64,000 nucleotides of DNA from Meghimatium bilineatum. Its lineage: Eukaryota > Mollusca > Gastropoda > Stylommatophora > Philomycidae. Both the position numbers and the translations under genes were made by a program. The notes beneath the pieces are model-generated. The model was given only the letters and a program-made list of their open reading frames with translations, was not told the DNA's origin and did no database searches. The DNA lies in assembly GCA_034231615.1 (NCBI GenBank), contig CM067315.1, positions 34,526,059-34,590,058 of the forward strand, given 5' to 3'. This document shows, one piece after another, positions 1 through 11,475 of this stretch (positions are counted from its first letter, which is position 1; each line of letters begins with the position of its first letter).

Positions 1-228
1 AAACAGTCAGATTCTATTCCCCAGCCATCTGAGCACTCAGTCAGATTATATTCCCCAGCGATATACGTACTCAAACAGTCAGATTCTATTCCCCAGCGAT
101 ATACCTACTCAAACAGTCAGATTATATTCCCCAGCGACATACGTATTCAAACAGTCAGATTCTATTCTCCAGCGACATACGTACTCAAACAGCCAGATTC
201 TATTCCCAAGTCACATGAGCACTCACAC
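1..228. repeat. Minisatellite, about 38-bp unit
   Basis: Around six imperfect copies of a unit containing CAGTCAGATTCTATTCCCCA followed by GCGATATACGTACTCAAA. The array starts before the window and degrades near base 230. No coding potential is seen. Confidence 0.85.
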
Positions 229-305
229 AGTAAACTCAATCGACTTCTCTACGCAATTATCATCTTCGCTTCGGAAGAAGAGACATCGATTAAATTGACA
301 TCCAA

Positions 306-818
306 TTTGCCCTCATTAATTTCATTAATATACCTTCATATTTGCCCTCATTAATTTAATTAATATACCTTTATATTTGCCCTCAGTAATTTAATTAATA
401 TACCTTCATATTTTCCCTCATTAATTTAATTAATATACCTTTATATTTTCCCTCATTAATTTAATTACTATATCGTCATATTTGCCCTCATTAATTTAAT
501 TAATATACCTTTATATTTGTCCTCATTAATTTAATTAATATACCTTTATATTTGCCCTAATTAATTTAATTAATATATTTCTCACATTTGCCCTCATTAA
601 TTTAATTAATATACCTTCATATTTGCCCACATTAATTTAATTAATATACCTTCATATTTGCCCTCATTAATTTAATTAATATATTCATCACATTTGACCT
701 CATTAATTTAATTAATATACCTTCATATTTGCCCTCATTAATTTAATTAATATATTCCCCACATTTGCCCTCATTAATTTAATTAATATACCTTTATATT
801 TGCCCTCATTAATTTAGT
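306..818. repeat. AT-rich minisatellite, 35-bp unit
   Basis: About 14 copies of a 35-bp unit built on TTTGCCCTCATTAATTTAAT and TAATATACCTTTATA. Each unit carries a self-complementary ATTAATTTAATTAAT core. No gene is seen. Confidence 0.9.
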
Positions 819-865
819 ACTACCATCACTCTTACCATTCGTCTTCTTCTTTCGTGGTTGTATTC

Positions 866-1105
866 CCACACTTACAGATGTTGTGTTATCTTGAAGTGTT
901 GCGTGATTCCATGGTTGCTGGTGCGCCTCTCTGCCTGGTATCTCCGACTTCAACACCTGTGTTTTTGCGTGGCAGGGCTGTGGTTCTGCTTTATATAGGA
1001 GATGGCCTGATCAATCTTAGTTTCCAGCCCCCGTTGGCTGGACTAAATCACATCTCCACTTCAAGGAGTTGGTATCGAAGGGGACTCTTGCAGATGAATC
1101 AGATG
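866..1105 (-). repeat. Dispersed repeat family C, copy 1
   Basis: On the minus strand this matches the segments at 2130-2330 and 8960-9150. Shared landmarks are TAGTCCAGCCAACAGAG, a CCCAAGCA block and TCTCACAACAC-like text. It has no recognisable coding product and is probably a short non-autonomous element. The open frame at 854-1108 is a by-product. Confidence 0.6.
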
Positions 1106-1213
1106 TAGTCGGGAAAGTGAAATACTTTCTATCACGATTTACAAATTAGCTACTTAATATGCGCTTATGGCATGACACATCCTACTTCAGCATAGCTTCT
1201 TAGTCACTTTGAC

Positions 1214-1526
1214 CGTATATGTGATGGAACACCATTAATCACCACTACAACATCCTTGTAAGATAGCGGTGTGATTATTAATCATTACTACAACATCCTT
1301 GTAAGATAACGGTGCCATTATTAATCACCACTACAACATGATTGCAAGATAACGGTGCCATTATTAATCACCACTACAACATGCTTGCAAGATAACGGTG
1401 CCATTATTAATCACCACTACAACATGATTGCAAGATAACGGTGCCATTATTAATCACCACTACAACATGCTTGCAAGATAGCGGTGTGATTATTAATCAC
1501 CACTACAACATGCTTGCAAGATAAAT
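1214..1526. repeat. Minisatellite, 43-bp unit
   Basis: About seven copies of a 43-bp unit containing AATCACCACTACAACATGCT and TGCAAGATAACGGTGCCATT. The following stretch, 1527-1710, is an AT-rich degenerate repeat with CACATTAATTTAATTAAT-like blocks. The stretch 1711-2050 holds nothing recognisable. Confidence 0.88.
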
Positions 1527-2129
1527 GTCATTACACCATTAACTTGGCCATTACCTTAATTTATATTCAATCGTTTTTGCACATTAACTTAATTAATAGA
1601 TCATTGCGCTAGCACATTAATTAATTTAATATTCAATTGTTCTTGCACATTAATATAATTAATATTCCATCGTTTTTGCACATTAATTTAATGAATACAG
1701 CATTGCTTGCGCTCCAAAATTCCCGTCAATCTCAGCTATGAATAGGTGGATGTATTACACACATGAGTGATTCATTGAAGGACATTTGTGGTCGATATAG
1801 TAGATATATATATATATGCTTGCATTATCTTGGGGTTTGTACCGTGTTGTTTACAGTAAGGGAATTTTGTGTGCTAGATTAGGACATTGGTTGACGGTGT
1901 TCAATTGCCCGTGTATGGATTCGATGTTCACCCAGGTGATATTGGATAAAGCCAGCCCCCGAAACAATGTATATGAAAGGAGGATTTTTTTTATCGTCGC
2001 TCAAACTTATGTTGCCGAAGCCCGAAAGAAAAGCAAAGAATAGCATTACTACGACCTGCCATGTATACCGCAGAAGACGAATAAGGGGCTTTGGGGTTAA
2101 ATTGATTGCCCCATATCATAGGCCATTTC

Positions 2130-2330
2130 CCATCGAGTCCAACTCCTTGAAGTGGAGATGGGGCTTAGTCCAGCCAACAGAGACTATACACAGATGTATC
2201 GGGTCATCCCTGACGTCAAGCAGGACAACAGTCCTGCCCAAGCAAGCACTGGGGCTGAAATCGGAGATTCCAGACCGACAGGCACACCAGCAAACACGGT
2301 ATCTCACAACACTAAATAGGTTAAAGTAGT
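2130..2330 (+). repeat. Dispersed repeat family C, copy 2
   Basis: Plus-strand copy of the family at 866-1105 (minus) and 8960-9150 (plus). It includes TTAGTCCAGCCAACAGAG and CCCAAGCAAGCACTGGGG. The open frames on both strands here (1967-2329 and 2116-2397) are not conserved in the other copies, so no gene is called. Confidence 0.6.
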
Positions 2331-2343
2331 GCAAAACGTTTTT

Positions 2344-2538
2344 GTTGGGGAACGACTGTGAACCAAAAGTTTGTGTAGAAGTCCGACTTAGAACCAAAAG
2401 TTTGTATAGAAGTCCGACTTAGAACCAAAAGTTTGTATAGAAGTCCGACTTAGAACCAAAAGTTTGTGTAGAAGTCCGACTTAGAACCAAAAGTTTGTAT
2501 AGAAGTCCGACTTAGAACCAAAAGTTTGTATAGAAGTC
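2344..2538. repeat. Minisatellite, 31-bp unit, split by a SINE
   Basis: Six copies of GAACCAAAAGTTTGTATAGA plus AGTCCGACTTA. The array resumes at 2705-2733 after an inserted family-B SINE, so the SINE is younger than the array. Confidence 0.88.
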
Positions 2539-2704
2539 TTTCCGCCGAAGACGGATGTGTCGGGCCATTGGCGCAAATAAAACGGCGGCACAACGCATTT
2601 CCAATCTCTGGACTACATCCTGCTGGAAATCTAGTAGCATCATAGTCCTGCTATAAGGGATATCCAGCGGAAGTTTGAGAATGAACGCTGAAGAAGAAGA
2701 AGAA
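2539..2704 (+). mobile_element. SINE-like family B, copy 1 with TSD
   Basis: The 166-bp element begins TTTCCGCCGAAGACGGATG, has CTGGACTACATCCTGCTGG in the middle, and ends in AATGAACGCTGAAGAAGAAG repeats. It sits inside the 31-bp array, and GTATAGAAGTC lies on both sides (2528-2538 and 2705-2715), as expected of a target-site duplication. The array itself also carries this string, so the duplication is supportive but not unique. Other copies are near 14401, 19669, 25480, 30760, 36902, 41035 and 42041. Confidence 0.7.
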
Positions 2705-2857
2705 GTATAGAAGTCCGACTTAGAACCAAAAGGCGCAGACATTACAATTGTGCCATATGGGACGAGCACTTAAGGAGATGAATAAACATGAGAACGAGAG
2801 AACGTAATGACGCGAATAAGCATAATGATGAGTACGTAAGGGAAAGAATAAACTTTT

Positions 2858-3066
2858 AGAACGTAATTAGAAGAATAAACATTAGGATGAGAACGTAATT
2901 AGAATAATAAACATTAGGATGAGAACGTAATTAGAAGAATAAACATTAGGATGAGAACGTAATTAGAAGAATAAACATTAGGATGAGAATGTAATTAGAA
3001 GAATAAACATTAGGATGAGAACGTAATTAGAAGAATAAACATTAGGATGAGAACGTAATTAGAACT
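2858..3066. repeat. Minisatellite, 31-bp unit
   Basis: Six to seven near-identical copies of GAATAAACATTAGGATGAGA plus ACGTAATTAGA. A short GA/TA tract follows (3066-3088). Confidence 0.9.
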
Positions 3067-3147
3067 ATATATATATAGAGAGAGAGACTTAAATTAGTGT
3101 CCGTATTTTATAAGATCACCTTTGAGTAACATGCTGATCAATACAGA

Positions 3148-3257
3148 AAAACACAACAGAAGTAATAAAGACAGAAACAATAAAAACAGAAGTAATAAAA
3201 ACAGAAACAATAAATACAGAAACACTAAAAACAGAAACAATAAAAACAGAAGTCTAT
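3148..3257. repeat. Short A-rich tandem repeat
   Basis: Repeats of AATAAAAACAGAAACA/AGT with a 15- to 16-bp period. The 61-aa minus-strand frame here is low-complexity and is not a gene. Confidence 0.75.
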
Positions 3258-3289
3258 AAGGCAGAGAACGCCAATACAATCAACTTAAG

Positions 3290-3660
3290 CATAAATAATC
3301 AATTACTGAAACAAGTACTTGAATTTAAATATCTTGGGAGCAGTTTTACAGACGACGAATAGTGTACGAGACACGAATTCAAAAAACCTACTACGTAAAT
3401 TATGAACTTAACATCAATTTTGAAACACAACTATATCCCGATAGAATACAAATGACAAAAACTAAATTCAATCTTCAAGTCAACATTGTGTTATCAATGT
3501 CAGAAATGGACAAAATAAAAACAACAAGAGAGAAAGCTTACTACATGTGATATGGGATGTCAAGAAAAGTAACAAACGGAAGACAAATAGTTCATCTGGA
3601 GAATGAAGAGATTACAAGAACTGTTGGAACAACGTCTGTGGTCAAATAGATTGAAACGTA
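3290..3660 (+). pseudogene. LINE reverse-transcriptase 3' fragment (decayed)
   Basis: Plus-strand translation near 3315-3360 gives VLEFKYLGSSFTDD. This resembles the 'F-K-Y-L-G' motif just after the palm domain of non-LTR reverse transcriptases. Stops and frameshifts follow at once. No endonuclease or YADD box is in the fragment. A GAACGCAGAAGAAGAAG tail lies at about 3717-3735, as in the SINE-like families of this window. Confidence 0.4.
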
Positions 3661-3865
3661 CTTCACGCTCCCCGGCGGAAATCACACGATACATTTATTG
3701 TGGTTATATGAGAGCGAACGCAGAAGAAGAAGAAATAGATTGAAAAACAGAGACTGAAATGGTTCAGCCACTTAATACGTACGAGCCCTTATTGACCAGC
3801 GGCAAGAACATACAATATGAAAATGGAAACACCAAGATACAGAAAAAGACCAAGAGAAAGGTAAA

Positions 3866-4056
3866 TTGAGTGATGCTGGGTTCATTCCCCAGTTGAGGTG
3901 GAAATGTTTTTCAGATCGCAACGACTCCCAGTTGGACCCAGCTTTAAATGGGTACCGGGTTAATCCGGGACTGCGAGGGAGAGGAGATGGCTACCGCCCT
4001 CATTTGCAGAGCCTCTGAAATGTGAGATTGCTAACATTTCACATCCCTACGGCATT
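3866..4056 (+). mobile_element. tRNA-derived SINE (family D), 5' truncated
   Basis: Shares a body with 10262-10485 (minus): CTGGGTTCATTCCCCAG (B-box like), then GGGTACCGGGTTAATCCGG and CTCATTTGCAGAGCCT. This copy lacks the tRNA A-box half that the other copy retains. Confidence 0.65.
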
Positions 4057-4227
4057 AATAAATGCTATGGGTTACTTTACTTTTATGGATCTATGGATTT
4101 TTGATACTAGTCATAGATCAAGAAAGTGTCTTTCGATATTTCGTCAAACGCCAAATAGCCCTTTACCTACTGGTTTGATTTACTATCCTGCAGCTGGTAA
4201 TGATATTGTTAATGAATTCAAATTGTT

Positions 4228-4722
4228 ACTTAATACAGACAACAGGTATTCTGACGTTACTTAATACAGACAACAGGTATTCTGACGTTATTTAATACAG
4301 ACACAAGGTATACTTACATTACTTAATACAGACAACAGGTATTCTGACGTTACTCAATACAGACAGCAGGTATACTGACGTTACTTAATACAGACACCAG
4401 GTATACTGACGTTACTTAATACAGACAACAGGTATACTGACATTACTTAATACAGACAACAGGTATACTGACGTTACTTAATACAGACGACAGGTATACT
4501 GACGTTACTTAATACAGACAACAGGTATTCTGACGTTACTCAATACAGACAGCAGGTATACTGACGTTACTTAATACAGACAACAGGTATACTGACGTTA
4601 CTTAATACAGACAACAGGTATACTGACGTTACTTAATACAGACGACAGGTATACTGACGTTACTTAATACAGACAAAAGGTATACTGACATTACTTAATA
4701 CAGACAACAGGTATACTGATGA
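4228..4722. repeat. Minisatellite, 31-bp unit, about 16 copies
   Basis: Unit ACTTAATACAGACAACAGGT plus ATACTGACGTT. Variants at two or three positions (ATTCTG, AGACGAC, AGACAGC) alternate, which suggests higher-order duplication of unit blocks. Confidence 0.92.
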
Positions 4723-5300
4723 GCACAGTACCATGATTGACATTTGACATGAACCTAGTGTTTCTTTGAACTAGAGATCACACGTCTCTGTACTCGGTAT
4801 CAAACTCATGGCACGCAATGTTGCAGCCAGCACGCATGGATCAATAACAGAGCAAACAAACAATTGTTCCTCTGTCTACAAGTTACTTCACGGAACTCCC
4901 TCTTGTAAAAATATATACATCGCCTTGTCAATACTCCCTTGTCATATCGGCATTTCCCAGGCATTGCGTGACCACACTTGTCGCCAGGTAGCCGCCGTGA
5001 CTGCATCACATCATCTCTATGACAACCACACCGGTCAGGGTTACATCAGCCTGCAATATTTGTATTTTCACCGATCCGTGAACATTGATTTCCTGCCGCC
5101 ATGTTGTTTTTGTGTAACCAATCACATCAACTTTCATTTTCAGTGATAACTGTATTTGTTTTCGAAAAGAATACTTAAACCAGACTGGGACTCTTGTTGT
5201 TGACAACTTCAATGGCACGAGCCATCTCTGAGTCCATGATATTCAGGTGATGGCCATAAAGTTGTGATTCTCTGATGACAAGATCCGCCACGCACTTGAG
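4723..5300. other. Unassigned sequence
   Basis: The open frames on both strands (4806-5009, 4808-5146, 5006-5218) are short, mutually overlapping and match nothing I recognise. No repeat family from this window could be placed here. Confidence 0.5.
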
Positions 5301-5301
5301 A

Positions 5302-5461
<160 letters not shown>

Positions 5462-5689
5462 ATTTGGCACGATTAAACCATTTGGGATCAATGTCCGTCA
5501 GTCGCATGCATGTTATTATGTTGTTCCGTCATTTCTCTGTTTGCCTTGTTCAACCGATATGTGAGTGTGTATTGTGTATTTTCTTTTTTCACTTCTGACC
5601 TTCTAGTTTTATCCCTTCCGGATCATATCCATATTGTGCTCTGCCATGTGAACCTAACTAATGCCGTTCTTTTGCATCGTTTTTTGTTG

Positions 5690-5795
5690 TGTATGTAATC
5701 TTGATAAAGGGCTATTGGTTGAAAAGTATATTTGTGTGTGTTACTATGTGTGTTTCCAGTGCTTATAAAAACTGTATTCCCTGTTCCAAGCTTTG
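5690..5795 (+). repeat. Dispersed repeat family G, copy 1
   Basis: Contains TTGATAAAGGG, then TTTGTGTGTGTTACTATGTG and a CCCTGTTCCA end. Similar text occurs at 18290-18400 (with GTCGAAACGTCAATTTGTGT) and 27315-27425. Confidence 0.5.
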
Positions 5796-5819
5796 CCTCT
5801 TGAACTTGTTGATGTTTGT

Positions 5820-5992
5820 TTGTTTGTTTTGCGTTCGCTCCATTGTAACCATCACGGATATCCGTGCGATTTCCGCCGGGAGCGTGATTACGTTGTGCCA
5901 CCGTTATGCGCCTTGTAGGCCTAGCACATCCGATTTCGGCATGCCTTGACAATTCGGGTGGGCTACCCTTAGCCTGTGACAGCCTCTATATC
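5820..5992. repeat. Dispersed repeat family E, copy 1
   Basis: About 170 bp nearly identical to 35687-35862: TTGCGTTCGCTCCATTGTAA through TTCGGCATGCCTTGACAATT and CTGTGACAGCCT. The two copies differ at only a few bases, so the family is young. Frames crossing it on both strands are not conserved as proteins. Confidence 0.75.
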
Positions 5993-6424
5993 TGTCTCCA
6001 GGCACGCGTAGTGGCGACTCTTCGCCCAGACGATTTTTGCTCTCGCCTGACTCGCACGAGTTGTTCCACTGTCTATGAACTTGCCTCGTGTAATTGGACG
6101 TGCTGTGCCTGTGCCCATTGGGTATGGAACCGTTTTTCATCCGTGAGCCTGGTTCCTTAAGGGGAAAAACTCAACAGAGGAGTTGTACCCTGGCTCTTTC
6201 GCCCTCTTAGCCGAGGTGTCATTCAAACTTGTCGATGATAGCCAAGAGCAATATTACGACTTCTAAAAGTTGTATACATGAATTTATTTGATCGCCTTTG
6301 CGTTACCGGGTCCAAGAGAAAAGTAAAGTACAGCGACCATATAAAGTGTCATGTATATCGTAATTAGCAATTAACGGAGGTTTGAGGTTGAATTTTAAGG
6401 TCTCGTCCTACATTTGATCAAAGT

Positions 6425-6570
6425 GAACCTGAAGCCATGCTGAAGCTGGATGTGTCATGTTGAAAGGCACAGATATTGCAGACAAGCTGTAAAACCATGA
6501 CGTAACGATTTCCGTTCTCTGGATTCCATCCTGTTAATAGCCGGAGTATGAGAACGCGTGCAGAAAAATA
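6425..6570 (+). repeat. SINE-like family A, divergent fragment
   Basis: Degenerate 3' half of family A: GCTGGATGTGTCATGTTGAA, TTCCGTTCTCTGGATTCCAT and a damaged GAACGCGTGCAG tail. About 10 of the expected landmark positions are changed, so this is an old copy. Confidence 0.5.
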
Positions 6571-6769
6571 GGACATAGCCATAAAACATAACTATAGACT
6601 GATTTGCTTAATTGGGAAATGGGGAATTCAGAATGTCCCAGTATCCATTTTTTTTAAATTTAGGACCCTAGTCGACACTCGTTATTCTTCTTCTTCTTCT
6701 TCTTTCGTTCACTTAAACATGTCCATATCTGTAATTCTGTCTCCTTAATAAAACTCACTGTCTTTTGTA

Positions 6770-6960
6770 GTTCATACAGTGTCCCATAGAAGACACTCGT
6801 TATAAATCACAGAAGTGTCTCTCAATGTTCATCATATATCAAGGAAGTGTCTTTTGATAGTCGTCACACATAAAGGATGTGTCTATTAATATTTAAATTA
6901 CGTCAGAGAAGTGTCTTATAGTATTTGCCTTAGATAAAAAATAAGTGTATTTTGACAGTG
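6770..6960. repeat. Degenerate tandem repeat, about 40-bp period
   Basis: Recurring AGAAGTGTCT / GGAAGTGTCTTTTGAT blocks followed by AT-rich spacers, four to five times. Confidence 0.6.
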
Positions 6961-7131
6961 GCTATAGATAAATAGACAGATAGAAAGACAAGTAGACAGA
7001 CCGACTTTGTTGTTTGTTTCTTAAAACACTTCATTTTTCTTCCTATGGAGGGGACATTATAACCCCCCTCCCTCCAATATACAGTCTTGCTTGCTGCAGG
7101 TGACTCCCTCTGAGAAGGTGGTGCAACCTCT

Positions 7132-7492
7132 CTCAATTGCAAACCATGGTGGCAGTTAGCATCCTCGTATACTACCTTACTCTATTGCAAAACATGATGA
7201 CAGTTTACCACCTTACTCTATTGCAAACCATGGTGACAGTTTACCACATTACTCTATTGCAAACCATGGTGACAGTTTACCACCTTACTCTATTGCAAAC
7301 CATGGTGACAGTTTACCACCTTACTCTATTGCAAACCATGGTGACAGTTTACCACCTTACTCTATTGCAAACCACAGTGACAGTTTACCACCTTACTCTA
7401 TTGCAAACCATGGTGACAGTTTACCACCTTACTCTATTGCAAACCATGGTGACAGTTTACCACCTTACTCTATTGCAAACCATGGTGGTAAT
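7132..7492. repeat. Minisatellite, 36-bp unit
   Basis: Ten copies of TGCAAACCATGGTGACAGTT plus TACCACCTTACTCTAT. The unit length is a multiple of three, so one frame stays open for 135 codons. The protein is a pure 12-aa repeat with no flanking coding sequence, so no gene is called. Confidence 0.92.
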
Positions 7493-7775
7493 TATAATCT
7501 TTGAGATAACCAAAGACACAAACATAAAATATACACCAAAATAAGAGAGGTGGCCCAAAAGCACAATCAAATTATACTCCAGAGATCGTGGTGGCTAGAT
7601 TACCATAACCACGACCTCCACTTTATTAACGGTTGAAAGCTTTGATATAACTAAATTTGACGTGCGCGGCTGTATGCAACGTACCTCGCCATAAGTATGT
7701 GATACATTTCACTAAAACACAATCACAATCACACATCCAAACTTCAAAAAAACTACTATCATTTATATTTTAGAA

Positions 7776-7906
7776 GACTGGAGCTCCAACTTATTTCACA
7801 GGAGCTCCAACTTATTTCACAGGAGCTCCAACTTATTTCACAGGAGCTCCAACTTATTTCTCAGGAGCTCCAACTTATTTCTCAGGAGCTCCAACTTATT
7901 TCACAA
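7776..7906. repeat. Minisatellite, 21-bp unit
   Basis: Six copies of GGAGCTCCAACTTATTTCACA; the last carry CTCA in place of CACA. Each unit includes a SacI-type palindrome GGAGCTCC. Confidence 0.92.
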
Positions 7907-8529
7907 TCTCTTCTTAACTATTCTCTTTTTAACCGCGTCTCAAGTGAAAATTTGTGGAGTCCATTTTAAAAATTTTTTATCACTTTAGAGTTTTCTCCCT
8001 TGAATTGTGAAATTTTGTCACAGATTCCAGCTCCATCCATGTCCACTTCCGGGATTTCAATTTCTGTCAATGCCCACGGCCATCAATATGGAGGACGCCT
8101 TCTCAAGCCTTTGATCAATGTATGCCATTATTTGGATATACGGTGTAGCTTGAATAAGTTCGTGGAATGTCCGACTAGTCAATGAAATATGATATGACGA
8201 TTATATGTTTAGAAGATGAGAATAGCATTGATGAAAGTATATAGGCAAATGTGACTTTTACATATACTCTCGAAGAGATGATGCAGATATGTGTTTTGTT
8301 TTATGTTAATTGCATCGTCGGAGTTGAAAATGTCATTGATTGAACAACGTACAAATATCAAATTCTGTGTATGCTGGATAAGTCACTATCAGAAACACTA
8401 ACATTGCTAAATAAAAATAAATGTTGACTGCTGAAAGAGATCCAATCTAAAGAAAACGATCTAAATTATGGAGAAAAAACTGCTTGATTATGCTATATGA
8501 CAATGCCCTGACATAGCGATATTTATTGC

Positions 8530-8642
8530 TAAAGCAATGCCTCGCAAGAAACAATGTTATACCTACTGGTAAAGCAATATCTCGCAAGGAACAATGTGGT
8601 GCCTATGATGAAGTAATACCTCGCAAAGAGCAATGTGATTAC
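8530..8642. repeat. Short tandem repeat, about 41-bp unit x 3
   Basis: Three degenerate copies based on GCAATGCCTCGCAAGAAACA followed by ATGTTATACCTACTGGTAAA. Confidence 0.65.
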
Positions 8643-8844
8643 CTTGGAACAGCCTCAATATTCTCCCCATCTTACAACGGTTTATTTTTATTGTTCCTTG
8701 ATTGAAATCTGCATTGAGAGAACAGCCGTTGAATGATGCAGATGACGTTATCACCAATGCGACAAGACAACTGAGAGGTATGCCAAGGAATGGGTTCCAC
8801 GAATACATCCAGCAGCTGTATGCTAGTTGACGAATATGTATAGT

Positions 8845-8952
8845 TGCCGAAGGGATGAAACGTGCAGATATCGCAGCAATAATGCATAATGCCATGATAC
8901 AACGCATTCCGTTCTCTGGACTACATCCTGCCAATCTGCAGGAGTTTAAGTA
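8845..8952 (+). repeat. SINE-like family A, 3' fragment
   Basis: Matches the core and tail of family A: GTGCAGATATCGCAGCAATA, GCATTCCGTTCTCTGGACTA and AATCTGCAGGAGTTT. It adjoins a family C copy directly downstream. Confidence 0.65.
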
Positions 8953-8959
8953 TGAACCA

Positions 8960-9152
8960 ACGTCTTTAAATTGGAGATGAAGCTTAGTCCAGCCAACAGA
9001 GGCTGCAAACTAAGATTGGTCGAACCATCCCCTATATCGAGCAGAACACACGTCATGCCCAAGCAATCAAAGATGCTGAAGTCGGAGATATTAATACAAA
9101 AAGCGCACCATCAGTCGTGGTATTACACAACACGACTAAATAACATGCCTTC
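8960..9152 (+). repeat. Dispersed repeat family C, copy 3
   Basis: Landmarks GCTTAGTCCAGCCAACAGAG and CGTCATGCCCAAGCAATC match the copies at 866-1105 and 2130-2330. The 100-aa frame at 8971 is not conserved between copies. Confidence 0.6.
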
Positions 9153-9599
9153 ACAACAAAAATCTTCCAATAATGTATTTACAACATGTATCTGCAGTAA
9201 TATTGCAGCTTATGCTTTAGTTTTTTATTCCATGGTTATAATCATTCATCTGTGCTTGTTCACAAACATCTGAACGTTTACAAGTCTGTGATGCGAAGAA
9301 TGCGCTATGTCATTTGTTTGAAATTTCTGATGGTTGCCTGTTTGTAATGTGAAGAACCGAATACGCTTTATTGTAATTACAACCTGACTACCTCGTCTGC
9401 GCCTTTTGTGTCTGACAGCTTCCTAGACAGTGGTTAGCAAGAAACCGCCTGGCTAGCTTTTCCATCAAGACATGCTCATTATCGATGGAGACATTTCTCA
9501 AAATGTCCAAAGCATAAACTCTGGTACGAATCTTCTGATGACCGTGTACACGAAGAATTTTTTTTTTTTAATGACGATTGAAAACTGAACTCGAAACCC

Positions 9600-9912
9600 A
9601 TATCACTACGACGGGGGGTGACTTGGTGACTTAGGTCGCCATTGTGTTTACGGAGCCAAAAAATTGAACAAAGAATAGCGAATCTGTCACATCGTAATGG
9701 GCCATTAACACGATTTGAGCAATGGAATTGGCTGTTTCATCCTATTTAGGAGTCAAGGTGACTCACAAGCCATGTTGAAGTCGGAGGCTTCAAGCCGAAT
9801 AGTGCAGATATCGAATCTACGCTGTAAAACACGACACAACGCATTCCTTCTCTGGACTACATCCTGCTAATCTGTAGGAATTTGAGAGAAAAAAAGCAGA
9901 GGAAGAAGACAT
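9600..9912 (+). repeat. SINE-like family A, divergent copy
   Basis: The 5' half is only loosely alignable. The 3' half is clear: GAAGTCGGAGGCTTCAAGCC, CTGGACTACATCCTGCTAAT and a purine-rich AGCAGAGGAAGAAG tail. Confidence 0.55.
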
Positions 9913-10114
9913 GACTTAGATACTGCGCTACCGTGGTTCCAACATCGAGAAACTAAGCTGGTTATTTGAGAATCAATGCAGATTAAGAAGTAACATACAC
10001 TAACACATACACTAAACATGAAGCTTATCATATTTATAACATATCTTTAACACATAAACACACATACTGGTTGATGTGAAACAAAAGTTAATACAATAAT
10101 AACAATAGCTAAAA

Positions 10115-10660
10115 GTACTTTCCATGACATGGGGGAGATAAAAAGACCTAAACAAATCACAAATTAAAAGTACTTTAAATGAAATGGAGAAAATATTAAC
10201 ATCTAAACAAATTACAAACTAATAGTAAAAAAAAGTAAAATTAATGACGTAGGGGTGTGAGATGTTAGCGATCTCACATTTCACAGGCTCTGCAAATGAG
10301 GGCGGTAGCCATCTCCTGTCCCTCCCAGTTTTTACTTCCCGGATTAATCCGGTACCCATTTAAGGCTGGGTCGACCTGGGAGCCGTTGCGATCTGAAAAC
10401 ATTTCCGCCTCAGCTGGGGAATGAACCCAGGACCACTCATATGCGAAGCCAGTGCGCTAACCACGGCGCTAACGCGGCTCCCATAAAACTAATAGTACTT
10501 TAAATGAAATGGAGAAAATATTAACATCTATACAAATCAGAAACTAAAAGTACTTTCCATGACATGAGGCAGATAAAAAGACATAAACAAATCACAAATT
10601 AAAAGTACTTTAAATGACATAAAAAGTAAATAAAATTTAAGCAAATTACAACACACAAAA
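10115..10660. repeat. Long-period tandem repeat interrupted by a SINE
   Basis: Blocks of AAAGTACTTTAAATGAAATG and GAGAAAATATTAACATCTA recur on both sides of the tRNA-derived SINE at 10262-10485. The SINE therefore landed within this array. Confidence 0.65.
10262..10485 (-). mobile_element. tRNA-derived SINE (family D), near complete
   Basis: Read on the minus strand it opens with a tRNA-like head: GTGGTTAGCGCACTGG (A-box like), then CCTGGGTTCATTCCCC (B-box like) about 30 bases on. A 3' body follows that is shared with 3866-4056. The spacing of the two boxes fits an RNA polymerase III internal promoter. Confidence 0.72.
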
Positions 10661-10678
10661 TTATGAATTATAAATGTT

Positions 10679-10790
10679 ATATTAACTCTATATCTCTACA
10701 TTAATGTATTGCTATAGCTCAGAAACATGGATACTTAACAAACAATTAGAAGATAGAATTGATTCCTTAGAGATGTGCATATAGCAATCA
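10679..10790 (+). pseudogene. LINE reverse-transcriptase fragment
   Basis: Plus-strand translation reads SSETWILNKQLEDRIDSLEM. This is the 'Y-G-[SC]-E-[ST]-W' region that lies downstream of the palm in LINE reverse transcriptases. It is isolated and truncated at both ends. Confidence 0.55.
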
Positions 10791-10794
10791 ATCA

Positions 10795-11060
10795 ATAAAC
10801 CCATAACCCTTCAGGGTCGTAGGGGTACCACATTGGATGCTTCAGCACACAGAGTCCTCCAGCGAATTCTATCCTCAGCGATGCGGATGAGTGTGGAAAT
10901 ATCTAGCCCTGTCCATTCCTTGATGTTGTCTGTCCATGTCTTTATTTGTCCTCCTCTGCTTCTTCCACCCTCGACAGTTCCCTGCAGTATTGTTTTTGAC
11001 AAGGAATCGTGCCTGCATACATGTCCGAACCATGTGCATATATAGAAGAATAGGGAGAAT
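10795..11060 (-). pseudogene. LINE C-terminal ORF tail and 3' UTR
   Basis: Minus-strand translation reads FGHVCRHDSLSKTILQGTVE, then a GGRSRGGQIKTWTDNIKEW segment. This is the conserved tail of many invertebrate LINE reverse transcriptases. The 3' flank is TGATTGATTG-like followed by AACCCATAACCCTTCAGGGT on the plus strand. A close copy lies at 34844-35100, and tail fragments recur at 24745-25110. Confidence 0.7.
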
Positions 11061-11475
11061 TTCATGGAAAGAGAAGAAAACAAATAGGTTCTGACAACAC
11101 TTCGTTTGAAAATAGAACTATTACAAGAAATAAAAATCAAACATAATATACTTTGAATATATTAAAAGTCACGACGACTTGTTGAAGACCGCAATTTAGT
11201 GTAGAGTTGATGGGAGGCAAGCAAGATGTAGGCACAGATACACATGTAAGAGAACAATCATGAAATCGACAGGATACAGTCTAGCACAGTGCACCACCAA
11301 GACAGAAAAAAACAGATCCTTTGCAGCCAACCTCGGATGCAGAGACGGCACATAATGGTGATGATATGGAATATAAACATTACAAAATCAAACAAAAACC
11401 AATCCGGCTAAGTTCAGCTATCCCACAGGACCAGGAATTGAAAAGCAAACAGAACGATATCCAAACATTACAAAA